A DNA stretch of 64,000 nt from Rhododendron vialii (Eukaryota; Streptophyta; Magnoliopsida; Ericales; Ericaceae), in NCBI RefSeq assembly GCF_030253575.1, contig NC_080557.1:18177501-18241500 (forward strand), read 5' to 3'. A model generated the notes under the pieces. The model was given only the letters and a program-made list of their open reading frames with translations. It had not been told where the DNA came from and searched no databases. The position numbers and the translations under genes were made by a program. Positions 24,320 through 36,909 of this stretch are shown piece after piece (the stretch's first letter is position 1; each line of letters opens with the position of its first letter).

Positions 24320-26200
24320 AGTAATGTGGCTCCCGAACTCATAGTCTCGGCATTTTCGCTTGACTTAAAGTCTTCTTTTTCAAATCAAACTCTCGGTTTC
24401 TCGGATCATCCATCTTAAAAATTCGGGTGGTGACTCTCGAGAATTCCTGTCTGGGAGCCCACACATTCAGTGTATGAGACCTGTTAAAAGCCCTCTTCGC
24501 AGGTGTCTACACTTCTTGGGATTTAGGTGCCCTTCAAGCTAAACCATAGAAGGATGGCTGTGCATGCCATTGAAGATGGTCACAGTCTAACTTTTGCCCC
24601 CTTTAACACATCTCCTTGCAAAGGGGTATTGTCACGATCCTAACCTGTCCCTATAAATCTTATGTGGTCCAACGGAAGCATTTCTTATGTGGGCCAATAT
24701 AACGACAATATACACTTACAGAGGGTCTACAACCTCCAATGACTCCTCAAAGCTGTGCATAGTTCAACACTTTATGGATGTCCTTAATTATTGCAAGAAC
24801 ATCAACAAATAGTTAAAATACAACTTTCCTACGAACAATAAAAAATAGAGATTCCCACTCCCACATATGCTTCAAGTCTACATAAAAGAAAACCACATCA
24901 TCCAATCCTTCAATTTCTGAAAGGGGGAACATTTTCATAAGCCGAAACTCGTATGAATGACCAATGTATAAGTTGCATGCTTTCCATGGATATTATCAGA
25001 TGACATTTCAAAATAGATAAACCATAGCTTTCATATTTCCAAAGGAACCTCATTGCATATGAAACATCTATTCTAATATATAAGGGGAAGCACCTTTTGG
25101 TGTAGACAATTTTTTGAGGTTGACCCACACTTTGCACTTCCAAAAAAGCCACACATAAAGAGGAAAAAAAAAAAATTTACCTACTCTTTACACCTAATAG
25201 CTGTAGGGGCAAATAAGTAATTTCTGCACCCACGTATAAACTTGGAGCAGTTACCAAGCTCTGAAAGTATTCTGGAATAGTACAGTATGGCTGCAGACCC
25301 CACTACGTTTGTTCGAAATCTATTATTACCCCAAGAGTTCATCAAAAAAGTTTCAGAGACAATCTATTAGTCCAAGAGATAATCCAAGTAAACACATATC
25401 TGTTGTTCTCATTCACGTTTTTCTTGCCAATTGAAGTAGTTTATAGACATAAGTATAGTCCTGTCCATGTAGGCATGCATTGAAAGTACTTATTATAGAC
25501 ATTTATGCCTACTTATACGAAAATGGCGTCTTTTGGAATTCATAGCCCTATATATAAATTCAAGAGAAGAAAAAGGACGCAACCCCATAAAAGGGAAGAA
25601 AAATGATGCAACCCCATATGGCAATTGCAGATCTTAAATGCAGAACTTGGAAATGGTTTTTAATGCAGAACAGTGGAAATTATTTTTCGAAATAAAGTAA
25701 TTATTTGCATTAAAAAGCAAAATCTAACAGACTTTTCTCTATATACCTTTTCTTTTCCTATATCAGATTCTGTTCAAGTCTATCAGATTCTGTTCAATCT
25801 CCACCAAACCAATTCCAATTTTCATGTACATGCAGTTTTTTACTTATTCTATAATTTTTTATCAGAAAATATATAATCAATTGTGGTGGTTTTTTCCACA
25901 TTTAAAGAGTAGGAATTTGGGAAATTAATTGTCTCAGAGAGGAAAAAAAACTATTGTTTAGTTTCAGTCTTTATTGCTACCCCTTTATCCATACTAGAGG
26001 TCGGGCACACGTGATGCGTGTGCAAGTCGAATTTTGCTCTTCGATTATTGTTTGTTTGATCGAATTTTGACAATATATGCAAAACTTGACTTGCACACGC
26101 ATCGCATGTGTCCCAACCTTTAGTAGATCTATAATGCACATCTCACGTATTTATATCATTTCAGAACACCAGGCATCCCTGATGTGGATAAGCTTAGACA
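24320..26200. other. Gene-free DNA, retroelement-like at its left edge
   Basis: Follows the LTR end at 24319. Around 24430-24480 there is GGTGGTGACTCTCGAGAA, which resembles the leader region after some plant gypsy LTRs. At 25975-26120 a partial inverted repeat (CACACGTGATGCGTGTGCAA and TTGCACACGCATCGCATGTG) forms a short palindromic element. No gene is supported. Confidence 0.45.
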
Positions 26201-26212
26201 TCTTTGTATTAT

Positions 26213-26621
26213 TAGAAATGACAACGGGACGGGGCGGGTTTTGGCGTACCCTTACGTACCTCGACTAGGAAATTATCACATGAATCTGATCCTGACCATT
26301 TTTTTTTGGATACCCCCGTTCTCGCCTCGATCGGGAAATAGGTTTACCCTCCTTGCCTTGCTCCGTAAGAAATTTAAAAAAAATACTTAACCTAAAAGAA
26401 AAATAGAAAGAAATAGTTATAAATAAAGTGGTATTTTAGTAAAATGTTGAAAATATAAAGGTAACAATATAAGTTTTTTTTTTTGTATAATTAATATATT
26501 AATAGGGTAAAACTATAATTTTACAAATAAATATATTTCGGGATGAGGTAATATCAACCTGACACCAGTCAGAATTTTTTAATTTCACCTAGAACCTACC
26601 TTGGTACCCGGACCATCCCTA
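26213..26621. mobile_element. hAT-like MITE
   Basis: The left end reads TAGAAATGACAACGGGACGG; the right end, read on the minus strand, is TAGGGATGGTCCGGGTACC. The flanks are TGTATTAT (26205-26212) and TGCATTAT (26622-26629), a 7/8 target duplication. It is 409 bp, AT-rich inside, and has no coding capacity. Confidence 0.65.
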
Positions 26622-26629
26622 TGCATTAT

Positions 26630-27390
26630 CCTATATCATGTCATATTCATATCTTGCTAGCCTTTTAGCATTGTCCCCTAGCAAGCTGGGACATGTTGGG
26701 ATGCCATTAATAGATAATAAAATATTTCTACCTCCCATTTGATATTAATGGAGTTCATATCATTGCAAAACTTGTAGATAAAAGTATATCGTTTGCATTG
26801 AATTGAAAAACATGAGTATCAAACCACATAAGTGGGTTGAAACCCACTGAAAAGGGAGATCGAATATGCATTTCTGGGCCATTTTTGATTGAAATACATT
26901 CGAATATGAGAAGTGTGGAGATTTCGACAATGACGCTAGGATTTCGAGTCTTTTGACAGTGACGACTTGGCTTTGTTCTTTGGATTTCATGGTTTCCTTC
27001 TTTAGGTTTATCTTTTCTGCTTTGATTTCATCGTAGAAGACTAGAGGAGTATTAAATCAGTCCATTACAATTAACAAAGTAAGCTTTTTGACTTATTCCT
27101 CCCACTAAGACCACAATATATAATTCTACTTTATTTTTTCGGTAAAGAATTACTCCTAAAATGTAATTCCTTTGGATTTATTTTAATAACACCTCCACTA
27201 TAATATTAGTTATTAATTATTATTGGTTGGTTGTTTTGTGCATTTATTACTTTTAGACCTTTGGTTGTTGGTTTGTGAATTTATTGCTTAGTTAGACCTT
27301 TGGTTGTTGGTTTGTGAATTTATTGAAGAACCCTTTTTTTAAAATATATTTTTATTGATGGCGGTGAAAAAAAAAATCTAGGAAAGTTGA
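26630..27390. other. Gene-free AT-rich DNA
   Basis: No gene recognised. A 39-bp tandem duplication (GACCTTTGGTTGTTGGTTTG repeated) lies near 27256-27325. The region may include the left end of the neighbouring hAT element, but no terminal repeat could be fixed. Confidence 0.45.
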
Positions 27391-27399
27391 AGATCCATC

Positions 27400-29790
27400 A
27401 TGCAAATATTGTAACTATGGGATAGTGACACGAATAGGATGAACTTGAGCTACAATTATTGTAAACAAAATTTTTGGAGTGGGGTGATTCGTATAAAACA
27501 TCACTTAGCTTGCACCCACGTTGATGTACAACTATATCCTCAAGTTTCCGAGGAGGTTAAGAATTTCTTCATAGAATATCTAGGACACAAACAACAAAAA
27601 GATGTCATGGATGAATTCGAGGGAGTAGAAGGTGTGGTGCTTAATCCTCTAAGAAAAGGAAGCATGGATGCGTATGTTGCTAGAGGAAAGGGAAAACTTC
27701 AATGACAAATTATGAATCAAATATCAAAGAAAAAGGAGCCCGTGATTAGGGACATATGTAGATATATCTACGCAAATGACTTGCCTTTTAATTTAGTTAA
27801 GGACACCTTTTGGAAGAAGATGTTAGTGTTAGTGGATGAGTATGGGGTTAAAACCCCCATCTTATCACGAGGTTATGGTATTTTATTTGAAGAGAGAGGT
27901 GGAAATTGTTAATGAATGAATAGATGTTTATAAAAAGGAGTGGAAGATAATGGGTTGCACATTAATGTCCGATAGATGGACCGATTGGAAGTATATGTCC
28001 ATTACTAATTTTGTTATCAATAGTCCACATGGCATAGTGTTTTTTAAATCAATTGACACTTCGGGCATAATCAAGAATTCAGAGAAATTGTTTGAGTTAT
28101 TTGATGATTTGGTTAAAGTGATTGGGAAAGAAAATGTTGTGCAAGTGGTTACCGATAGTGCATCGGCTTATGTAGGGGCCGGCAAGTTATTGGAGGAGAA
28201 GAGAAAAAATTTGTTTTGATCTCCATGTGCGGCACATTTTATTGCTTCATGTTTAGTGATATAGGCAAAATACCGATTTTTAAACAAACACTAGAGAGAG
28301 CAAAGAACATCTCCGTGTTCCTTTATAAGCATCAAAGGGTTCTTGATTTGTTTAGAAAGTTTACAAAGAGACGGTTACTAGGTTTGCAACCGCTTACCTC
28401 ACTATAAAAAGTTTTGATGAAACAAAGATGGGGTTGAGATACATGTTTGCATCGGAAGAATGGTGTACAAGCCCTTACTCGAAGATTGTTAGAGGGATGA
28501 AAGCGCAAGGAACTTGCTTGTATGATAAAAAGTTTTGGAAGACCGTCAAATATTGCATGAAGGTTGTGCTTCCTTTGGTAAAACTTTTGAGACTTGTGGA
28601 TGGTGATGCCAAGCCGACGCGTGGTTATGTTTATGAGGCGATGGCTAGAGCAAAAGAAGAAATTGCAAATATAATGTGAAAAATGTGAAGGAAAGATACA
28701 CAAACATTTAGATTTCCAACTCCGTAGGACCATTCATGCAACGGCATTCTTCCTTAATCCTAAGTAAGTTCTATACTTCTATATAGTTAATTTGTTATTT
28801 CATTTATATGAGGGAAGGGATAGTAAAAGTTGCTTACACAATTTTATAGATTCCAATACGATGAAAAGTTTAAGGCCGATCATGAAGTCAAAGTTGGCTT
28901 AATTATAACCATTGAGAGATTTTACCCCGATGTGAATAGAAGAGTAAAGGTTGACCTGCAACTAGAGAAGTTTAAAAAGGCCGAATGCATGTTTGGTATG
29001 GACATGACAATCTTGACAAAAGACAGGAACCAACCCGGTGAGTTTTGAACATGTGTTATATTGCATTATGAAAATGTATTTTTTTCCTAGCATTGTGGCA
29101 GAAAAATTATGGGGAAGAGTGCAAGGAACTTCAATGGTTAGCAATAAGAATGCTAAGCCTTACATGTAGTGCAACAGAATGTGAGAGAAATTGGAGTACA
29201 TTTGATTTAGTGCACACGAAAAATAATGAATCATTTAGAAACACAAAGGTTGAATGCATTGGAATTTTGTAAGGTACAACTTTAGACTTGAGCAAAAGCA
29301 AGAAAAGAGGCAAGAAACAATTAATTTGTTTATCGGATGTGGAATCTGATGATGAATGGATCACTGAGAAAGAAAATCCATGTCTACCCAAAGATATGTC
29401 ATGGTTGGACATCCACGAGTGCTTCCAAGATGATGATGGAGTGAGTTCCAAAAAGAGAGAGGTATAGTTTAAAAAATTTAGACTATCTAATTATTATTTC
29501 TAATTTTCAATGTCTTTTTTTTTTTTTTTTTACTTACACTCATCAACTATTTTTAATAGAAGACCATGAAATTTGAATGCAAGTAAGCAAAGTAAAAAGA
29601 AAGTAGATGACTTTTTGGTTGATGAGGATGTTATTAAAGTTATTGAAGATGATGAAGAGGATGAGAAGAGTTGCAAAAAGGGGATATGGTGGAATCCGAT
29701 GACGATGATGAAGATGATGATGAGGAACTTGACATTGGTGGTGATGATTGATGAAGATGATGCAAATTGAAAAACAAATGACTTTTTGAA
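27400..29790 (+). pseudogene. Decayed hAT transposase (BED finger, DUF659, C-terminal dimerisation)
   Basis: Blocks of one hAT transposase appear in order, broken by stops and frame changes. At 27439-27705 is a BED-type finger remnant (SGVIRIKHHLAC) and linker. At 27950-28219 is the DUF659 part of the catalytic domain (MSDRWTDWKYMSITNF, then VVQVVTDSASAYVGAGKLL), ending at a TGA just before SPCAAHF. At 28428-28679 is the middle region (VVLPLVKLLRLVDGDAKP). At 29110-29270 is the C-terminal dimerisation motif (SLTCSATECERNWSTFD). An Asp-rich tail extends to about 29770. At least four stops and several frame changes mean no functional protein can be made. Inverted termini and target duplication were not identified. 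Confidence 0.85.
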
Positions 29791-30110
29791 GTTTATTGCT
29801 TTTGTTTCTTGAACCTTAAAAAATTGATATTAGAACGTTCTCTTTTTGACAGAAGTATAGATATATACTTGCACATAAAGTTGATCTTCTTTTGAACATG
29901 TGGTTAGGAACCTAGTCATGAGTTAAATGTCATATTGATATGAAGATTTTGTTAATTTGTGTAACATTTCTAAATTTTTCAAAAATAAAAATTTGAAATG
30001 TTAAATTCTAATTCAATAATTAATTAGGTTAATTAATGTAAATATATGATTAGGTGCATGTATAATTTATATTAGTCATAAAATTATATACGAGATAATT
30101 ATTATACTTT

Positions 30111-30120
<10 letters not shown>

Positions 30121-30152
<32 letters not shown>
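30121..30152. repeat. AT microsatellite
   Basis: An AT dinucleotide run of about 32 bp just outside the presumed left end of the MULE. Confidence 0.9.
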
Positions 30153-30154
<2 letters not shown>

Positions 30155-30497
30155 TTATTTATCTCGTATCTCCTCATAATTACTAAATCCTACCCATACC
30201 CCAACATATCCCATCCCATAATGTATGGGATTCCCTCTCTCTCACTCTCTCCATTCGGCCTTCCCTCCATCCAAATACATACACATCTATTTTTATTAAG
30301 AGAGCTTCGGCCAGAGGTCCATAGTATAGGGACTAATATTGTAATAAGGACATGAATAATTTTGGTATTGCCGCCAAGACAATTGGACCCGGTTTCCAAA
30401 TATACCCTTGTTTTGAAACAAAAGCGGGCACACTTTTCCCCACTCTATTCGATCAAAAATGTTTCCAGAAGAAAAGAAAGAGAGAGAGAGAACGGTT

Positions 30498-30591
30498 CGT
30501 CGCCATCCTTCGTCGCCTGCCAAAGTCGTCGTTGCAGTTGTCATCGTCGCCATCCTTCGTCGCCTGCCAAAGTCGTCGTTGCCGTTGTCAT
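30498..30591. repeat. 47-bp tandem repeat (two units)
   Basis: CGTCGCCATCCTTCGTCGCC and what follows it is repeated with a 47-bp period, starting at 30498 and 30545. It lies near the left end of the MULE, mirroring the tandem repeats near its right end. Confidence 0.85.
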
Positions 30592-30750
30592 TGTCGTCGT
30601 CCCCTTCAACGTCGTTGTCATCATCTTCCTTCGACTGGTTCGTTCTGCACATTTACGTTTTGTTTCTCTATTTCTACACATTTAGAGACTACGAACTGCT
30701 TTCTTCCAAAAAATTTAGGTTTCGTTCCACATGTTGTTATGGTTTATTTA

Positions 30751-31083
30751 GGGTTTCTTTGCTACTGATTATGTTTTATTTAGGGTTTGTAGTCCATTGG
30801 TTAGAGCTTCTTTGTAATTTTGCAAGATCAGTACTCTGCATTTTTTTTGTTCTTACAAATCACATGACAAATGTTGTCATATGTTGCATACTCTGCGTTT
30901 GTAGTCCATTGGTTAGGGTTTTCTTTGCTACTGATTATGGTTTATTTAGGGTTTGTAGTCATTGGTAAGAGCTTCTTTGTAATTTTTTTTTTTGCAAGAT
31001 CAGTACTCTGCATTTTGTTTGTTCTTACAAATCACTTGACAAATATTGTCATCTGTTGCATACTCTGCGTTTGTTGTCCATTC
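30751..31083. repeat. 165-bp tandem duplication
   Basis: A segment containing CTTTGCTACTGATTATG, GCAAGATCAGTACTCTGCAT and GTTGCATACTCTGCGTTTGT occurs twice in tandem with a period of about 165 bp. It lies upstream of the first recognised exon of the Ulp1-like gene. Confidence 0.85.
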
Positions 31084-31329
31084 TTAGTGTATTGGTACTC
31101 ATAGCACTAAATCTAGAATGATAACGACATTTGTCTGTTTTTTTGAGGAACATCCATAAAACACAAGTTGACTGATGTCTCTCTTGTTTGTTTTATTGAG
31201 GAACATCCATAGAACACAAGTTGACAGATGTCATTATTTGTTCATCTCTGTGCTATACCAGATTTGAAGATTCTTACATATAACAACATCATCCGGTGAT
31301 TTTGTTCAAATTTTCTGCTATTTTGTTAC

Positions 31330-34300
31330 AGAAACTGGTGAAAACAAAGAACTCTAATAAAGAATTGGTACTTGTAGATTCTATGAAACCATTACAAGTT
31401 ATTATGCCTCCAGAGAGGATGAAAATGAAGAAGTCACCACGGAAAAAAACAGCAGTACAAAGTCCAAAAAAGATAGCAAAAAAAATGCCTACCTCTCGAA
31501 AGAGAACAAGAACAATAGAAGATGAAGTTAAACAGAGTCCAACAAAGCGAATGACAAGATCTGTCACACAACAAGAGAGAGATTCTCATAAAATGGACAA
31601 GAAAGAGAAGAAGAATGACAAGAAAAAGGGACTTAGCCCTGTTGAACAGAAGAAAAACGATAACAAAGAGAAGGACAAAAAGAAGAATATACAAGAAGAA
31701 GAAGAAGAGGACGAGGATGAGGAAAAGGAAGAAGAAGAAGAAGAACAAGTTCACAAGCCAACGAAAAAGGAAGCCAATCAAAAATCTAGGTATGGTTTAT
31801 GACTAGAATACTACAGATGATGAAATCTGTCATATTACAACATATGGTTACTTTGTGATAATCTGCATATATGTATTCATTCATATACTAACCAAAAACT
31901 TTGAAACTCATGCAGGTCTAGTCCAAAGACGAAGCGACTTAGCCCTATTAAACAGAAGAAGTACGACAAGAAAGAGAAGGACAATGTGAAGAAGAAGGAC
32001 AAGAAGAAGAAGAAGAAGAAGAAGATACTGATGATGATGAAGAAGATCTTCACAAGCCAAAGAAAAAGGCTGCCCATCACAAATCTAGGTATGGTTTATG
32101 ACTAGAATACTACAACATATGGTTACTGAATCCATTCAAATACTGAATAAAATTTGCAAATTACTTTGTGATAATTTGCATATATGTATCCATTCATATA
32201 CTGAATAAAAATTTGAAACTTATGCAGGTGTAGTCCAAAGACGCGCGGTCGTATTCTACGGAAGCGTATTCAGAAACAGAAGCAACAGAAGCAAATGGCA
32301 AAAAGGACAGCAGTGAAGACGCGAAAGAAAAAGGGAAAGAAAAAGGTCAAGAAAGAGGTTAAACCTAAACCTAAACAAATTCCGTATAGGTAATCTAAAA
32401 ATTTCGACATTTGTCTGTTTTGTTGGCAACATTCATATAAAATAACGACATTTGTCTGTTTTATTGAGGAACATGTTATCATTTGTTCATGTCTGTCCTA
32501 TACCAACATCTTCCTGCTATTTTGTTCAAATTTCACACAGGTCGAGTTTTCAAAGTTTTGTGAATCTCTTGAAGGACATGAAGTTCACAACGCTCCAGAA
32601 AGAGAAGATAAGAAAAACGTCATTTGCTAATCTTATATTTGCTCTGGTTGATGAGAGCTTGACTGAGGCATACCCGAGGAAAAGCGACCTGCTTGCTCTT
32701 TCGCTGATAAGACGATATGAGGGATCGGGAGGGAGGTTCAACCTAGGAACTAAATCAGTCAAGATAACAGCACAAGAGTTTGCACTTGTATTCGGCATCC
32801 TGTATGGGCCCAACCGAATTAAACCAACAACAAAACCGAGGATGCCAGAAATAAGGTTTGCTAATGAAATATGTGTTCGAGGAGGTAGGATAATGACGAA
32901 TTCAAATCTGAAAGAATACTTCCAAAAAGCTGTGAAGAAAAAGGATAAAGAAAGTGCAAACGACGTAGCACGTGTGCTAACACTGTATCTTATCTCGATA
33001 GTGTTTCTCCCAAGCACAGCGTCAAGGGTGAGCTGAAATTTAATCGAATTCATTGAAGACTTGGATAAGATCAGCTCTTATGACTGGGCAACATTCTTTA
33101 CGGATGAGCTCATAAGGCAACTGAACGACAATATGGAAACACCGGCATCAACCGGGGGCTGCATATCAGGGTTTCTGGTAAAATTCTACCCTCTTATGAT
33201 ATCAACTTTTTGTCTGTGATAAATTGCCTATATATATACTGGAAGATGTGGTTATCTTTCATAATTTGCCTACATGTATACTAGAAGATGTGGATATCAT
33301 TGGTCTTTTGCCTATTTTGTGTATTTAAACTAATTTGTATTTTTCATGAAATACAGTATTGGTTCTGTGAGCACGTGAAATTGGTAAGCCAAGGAGATCC
33401 AACAAACTTCTCGAGGTTCGTCAAATGGAGGCTTATCGACCTTAGTGTTGGTTTGGCAAATAACCTGTTGGATGTTCTTGATCCGTTAATCATGAACAAC
33501 TCAAAGTTGGAGGCAACGGAATTGGAGAAAGAGATGCTCGGATTTGTTGAGGTGCCGGAAGATGATCATGTGAAGCCAGAAGATGGTGATGACCCAGACC
33601 ATGATGATGCAAATACAGAGCTTCAAAAAGAAAATGAAATCCTCCGGGAAAAAATCAAAAGGTTGACTGAGGAGAATGAGCAAATCAAAAGGTTGACTGA
33701 GGAGAATGAGCAAAAAGATGCTACAATTGCCCAGCTTCGGAAAAGAATTTCGGAGCTTCAAGACGAGACATATGAGGAAACAATTGCTGAACTCAATTTT
33801 GAAGTGGAGACTGCTCATGTTGAGAAGGATTTTTTTGTGAAACAGGTTGAGCATAAGGAAGTTGAGATCTGCAATGTGCTCGTAGAGAACGAGATTATAG
33901 CCGAAAAGCTAGAAAGAGCAGAGGGAACCATTGACGACATAGAGACACATGTTATTACCCAACAATTCAAGGTAATATAACCTAATCTTATTTCTAAAAC
34001 ACATCTTAGGTTATATGGTTCCTGTTTTTTTTTCCCTTTATCTTTCCACAGAACCACACAAATAACCTAATCTTATTTCTTTATTTGGAAAATAGACAAG
34101 TGAAAGTGTGGAGAAAGATGCAGAGGGTAAAGATGAAGGGGAGGAAGAAGAAGAAGAAGGTGGTCTTGAGCATCAAATGGTGCCGGATGAAGAAGTGGAA
34201 AGGACAATTATTGAAGCTTTCACGGGTGTACTAGCTGAAAACAGTCCAAAACCAACCAAGAAAAAGAGGAAATAGGTGGACCCTTCATCTCTTGTACAGA

Positions 34301-35700
34301 ATGTGAAAAATGAGACAAGAATAGAGAAGAGGGAGGATGGTTTTGTCTATAAAAACTTGAAGAAGGTAAAGAAGAATAAACAGGAGGAGATGGATGATGT
34401 GATACCAAAATGGAAAGTTGAAAAAACAAAATTGGATAAATGGCTGGAAGAAGAAGACAAAACGTTGCTGAATCTGTTTTATGACCTAAACCAGGGGCAT
34501 GCGAAGTAAATAAAGATACACTTATTTCATTAATTTCCAATTCCATTCTCTTTGTATAATTCTTTCTTTTTGATATCACAGTGAAGAAGTCTGGACAGAC
34601 AACGAAACAAGTTATACCATAACTTTCAAATCAATATAAAACTTTTGGATGAACTAGACATGGGGAACGAGGTAATAGACGATTACACATCAATGTTGAA
34701 AAGGGAACAGGAAGTTAAACGACTGATGCAAGGAAACAATGCGTTCTTCACATCCACCTGCTGAGTAAGTACATTGCCCTTTGCCCACAACAAAACACTG
34801 TTATGTTCACATTGTTTTGATGTCATTATTTGTTCATGTCTGTGCTATACCAGAAATGCAGATTTTCAGATATGTTTGTGTTTATCTAACTAACATACTG
34901 TATTCCCACAGACACTTATCAAAATGGCAAATCAGTCCCCCAAAAAGTGCCTCCTTGATAGCAAATTTGAACAACTCTACGACGAATTACATGACAGGAG
35001 CTTAGATTACTTTCGGTACTTGTTTCCCCGATGAACTCTTCAGGAAATAAGACGAACAAAAACAGTCCATATCATTGGACTCTGCTTGTTTATGATATGT
35101 AAGAGCAGGAATGGAAGCATTATAATTCATTGAAACCAAGAAATAAGGAGAAATCAGGCGACCCTTACCTTAAAGATGCTGCAATAGTGGTAAAAAACTT
35201 TCACCTCTCTCTTATTTGCTTATTTAATCGCTTATAATCAATGACTGCAACTATCATAAAAAAATTACTTCGAAAACATAGAAAGATGCTGTTGAGAAAT
35301 TCATGAAGGAATTGGAAGAAAGAATGAGTAATCAGCCACAATTCAACTTGCTAACTCCCATAGAGTAAATCTTTAAAAATGGTGCTCAACTAAGAACAGT
35401 GCAAGAAGCACCACAATAGAATATTGCTTCGTAAGCTTCAATCAAACTTTTCATAGTTAAGCATATGACGACATCTATTGCAATCTAATAAACTCTATCT
35501 CTTGAATATATGCAGGGTTGATTGTGGACCTATTATTTGTTATGTCATTAAAAAGATTGCAGAGCTTGAAAAAATACCACAAAAGCTTGAAAAAGAAGAT
35601 ATTTAAGCTTTTAGAGTGCATTTGGTCCACAAGATTTTACATGATGAGCCAAGATCATGGACGAAAGAAAAGTAGCAAGACAAAAAACTAGCTCACGATT
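31330..35700 (+). pseudogene. MULE-borne Ulp1-like cysteine protease gene, degenerate
   Basis: A multi-exon gene read from splice signals and frame. The Lys/Glu-rich N-terminal exons (31331-31788, 31917-32087, 32228-32390) are followed by an exon at about 32541-33179 that resembles the DUF1985-type plant mobile domain (LLALSLIRRYEGSGGRF, ITAQEFALVFGILYG). Next comes a coiled-coil exon at 33358-33971 (repeated RLTEENEQ), an acidic exon from 34096, and poorly preserved C-terminal exons. VDCGPIICYVI near 35520-35550 matches the catalytic-cysteine segment of C48/Ulp1 proteases; His and Asp motifs were not recognised. Defects include a TGA at about 33034 after the conserved SRVS, a frame change in the AAG repeats near 32010, a TGA or TAA in several later exons and a stop after KKKRK near 34275. 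Family members are thought to act as SUMO-type proteases; this copy looks inactive. Confidence 0.65.
31630..32240. repeat. About 300-bp exon-intron tandem duplication inside the Ulp1-like gene
   Basis: GACTTAGCCCT...AACAGAAGAA occurs at 31630 and again at 31936. AAATCTAGGTATGGTTTATG (exon end plus donor) occurs at 31782 and 32081. The intron text ATATGTATCCATTCATATACT also recurs. An exon with its intron was therefore duplicated in tandem, with spacing of 299-306 bp between matching points. Confidence 0.85.
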
Positions 35701-35769
35701 TTACTTTTGATCAGTAGACAAATCTGGATTCAGTACTGGTTAAGGAGCAAATTCTCCTCTTTTGTTTAG

Positions 35770-35995
35770 GAACACAAAATGTGTTAGTGATTGGTTTAAC
35801 ACTTTGTAGATGGCAGAACGAACACTTTGTAGATGGCAGAACAGTGTATAGGTTGTTGGTTTGACAGTTTGTAAGTGATTCATTTGACAAATGTGTTAGT
35901 GGTTGATTTAACACTTTGTAGATGACAGAACAGTGTATAAATTGTTGGTTTGACAGTTTGTAAGTGATTCGTTTGACAGTTTGTAACTGGTGACA
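35770..35995. repeat. Short repeats downstream of the Ulp1-like gene
   Basis: AACACTTTGTAGATGGCAGA and GTTGGTTTGACAGTTTGTAA recur two to three times at irregular spacing. They lie between the two convergent MULE genes. Confidence 0.75.
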
Positions 35996-36215
35996 ATCTG
36001 AATTTTGATAGTTACATAAAACTTTCATTTTGGCTATGATTGTTGATTGTGGTTGTTGGCTATGATTGTTAACTGTGATGACAAAAAGGCCAGATGTGGG
36101 TTTATTTGTTAATTTCTATTGTGAATGGTAATTTAGGATGAGAAATGCCGGAAATAGGCTGATATACACTATTGTTTGTTGCTGTTTTTATTAGTTTGAG
36201 ACGCAAGGCGTCAAA

Positions 36216-36669
36216 CTAGGCCATAAAGCAAGGAAACCCTGTCAATTTTTTTTCTTGTTTGCTGCACATTTTTTGGGCTTGGCTTCTTGAGTTGCCATGC
36301 TTTTCAAAAATGACATTAATATTGGTACATTTGCTGAATATCTATGCTGCTGCTGATTTGGAAACTGAAATATGTACATTTGTGTTCATAACACTGATGT
36401 GAATGTGCAAACAGATGATGAAATCTGTCATATTCTGTTCGGCTAGGCCGTAAAGCAAGGAAACTCTGTCAATTTTTTTTCTTGTTTGCTGCACATTTTC
36501 TGGGCTTGGCTTCTTGAGTTGTCATGCTTTCCAAAAATGACATCAATATTGGTACATTTGCTGGATACCTATGCTGCTGTTGATTTGTAAACTGAAATAT
36601 GTACATTTGTGTTCATAACACTGATGTAAATGTGCAAACAGATGATGAAATTTGTCATATTTTGTTCTC
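36216..36669. repeat. 227-bp tandem duplication between the convergent MULE genes
   Basis: Two units start at CTAGGCC (36216 and 36443), each containing TTGTTTGCTGCACATTTT, GGGCTTGGCTTCTTGAGTTG and GTACATTTGTGTTCATAACA. They differ by only scattered substitutions, so the duplication appears fairly recent. Confidence 0.9.
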
Positions 36670-36909
36670 TGTATTTTGGCAACAAAACATACAAGACTAA
36701 AAAACTGTGAAAATTAGTACGCTTTATTTCACCAACAAAATCTTATCTATCATGCTAACAATACTCTACAATATCCCAAGAACAAGTTCAAATCGAACGA
36801 ATCAAATAATACTCAGCAAAATCCCAAAAACAAGTTCACTCAATTGGCTCTTTACATCTCTTCCTATTGTGGTTTTCCAACTTTCCACACCTCCCACACC
36901 TTATTTGTC

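Noticed and set aside
30352..31104. Several plus-strand frames at the left edge of the MULE
   Set aside because: They arise from short tandem repeats (47 bp and 165 bp) and T-rich DNA; no homology or splice logic joins them to the Ulp1-like exons.
31434..31781. Minus-strand hydrophobic frame resembling a membrane protein
   Set aside because: It is the shadow of the Lys/Glu-rich coding run on the plus strand; AAG/GAA repeats read as Phe/Leu on the other strand.
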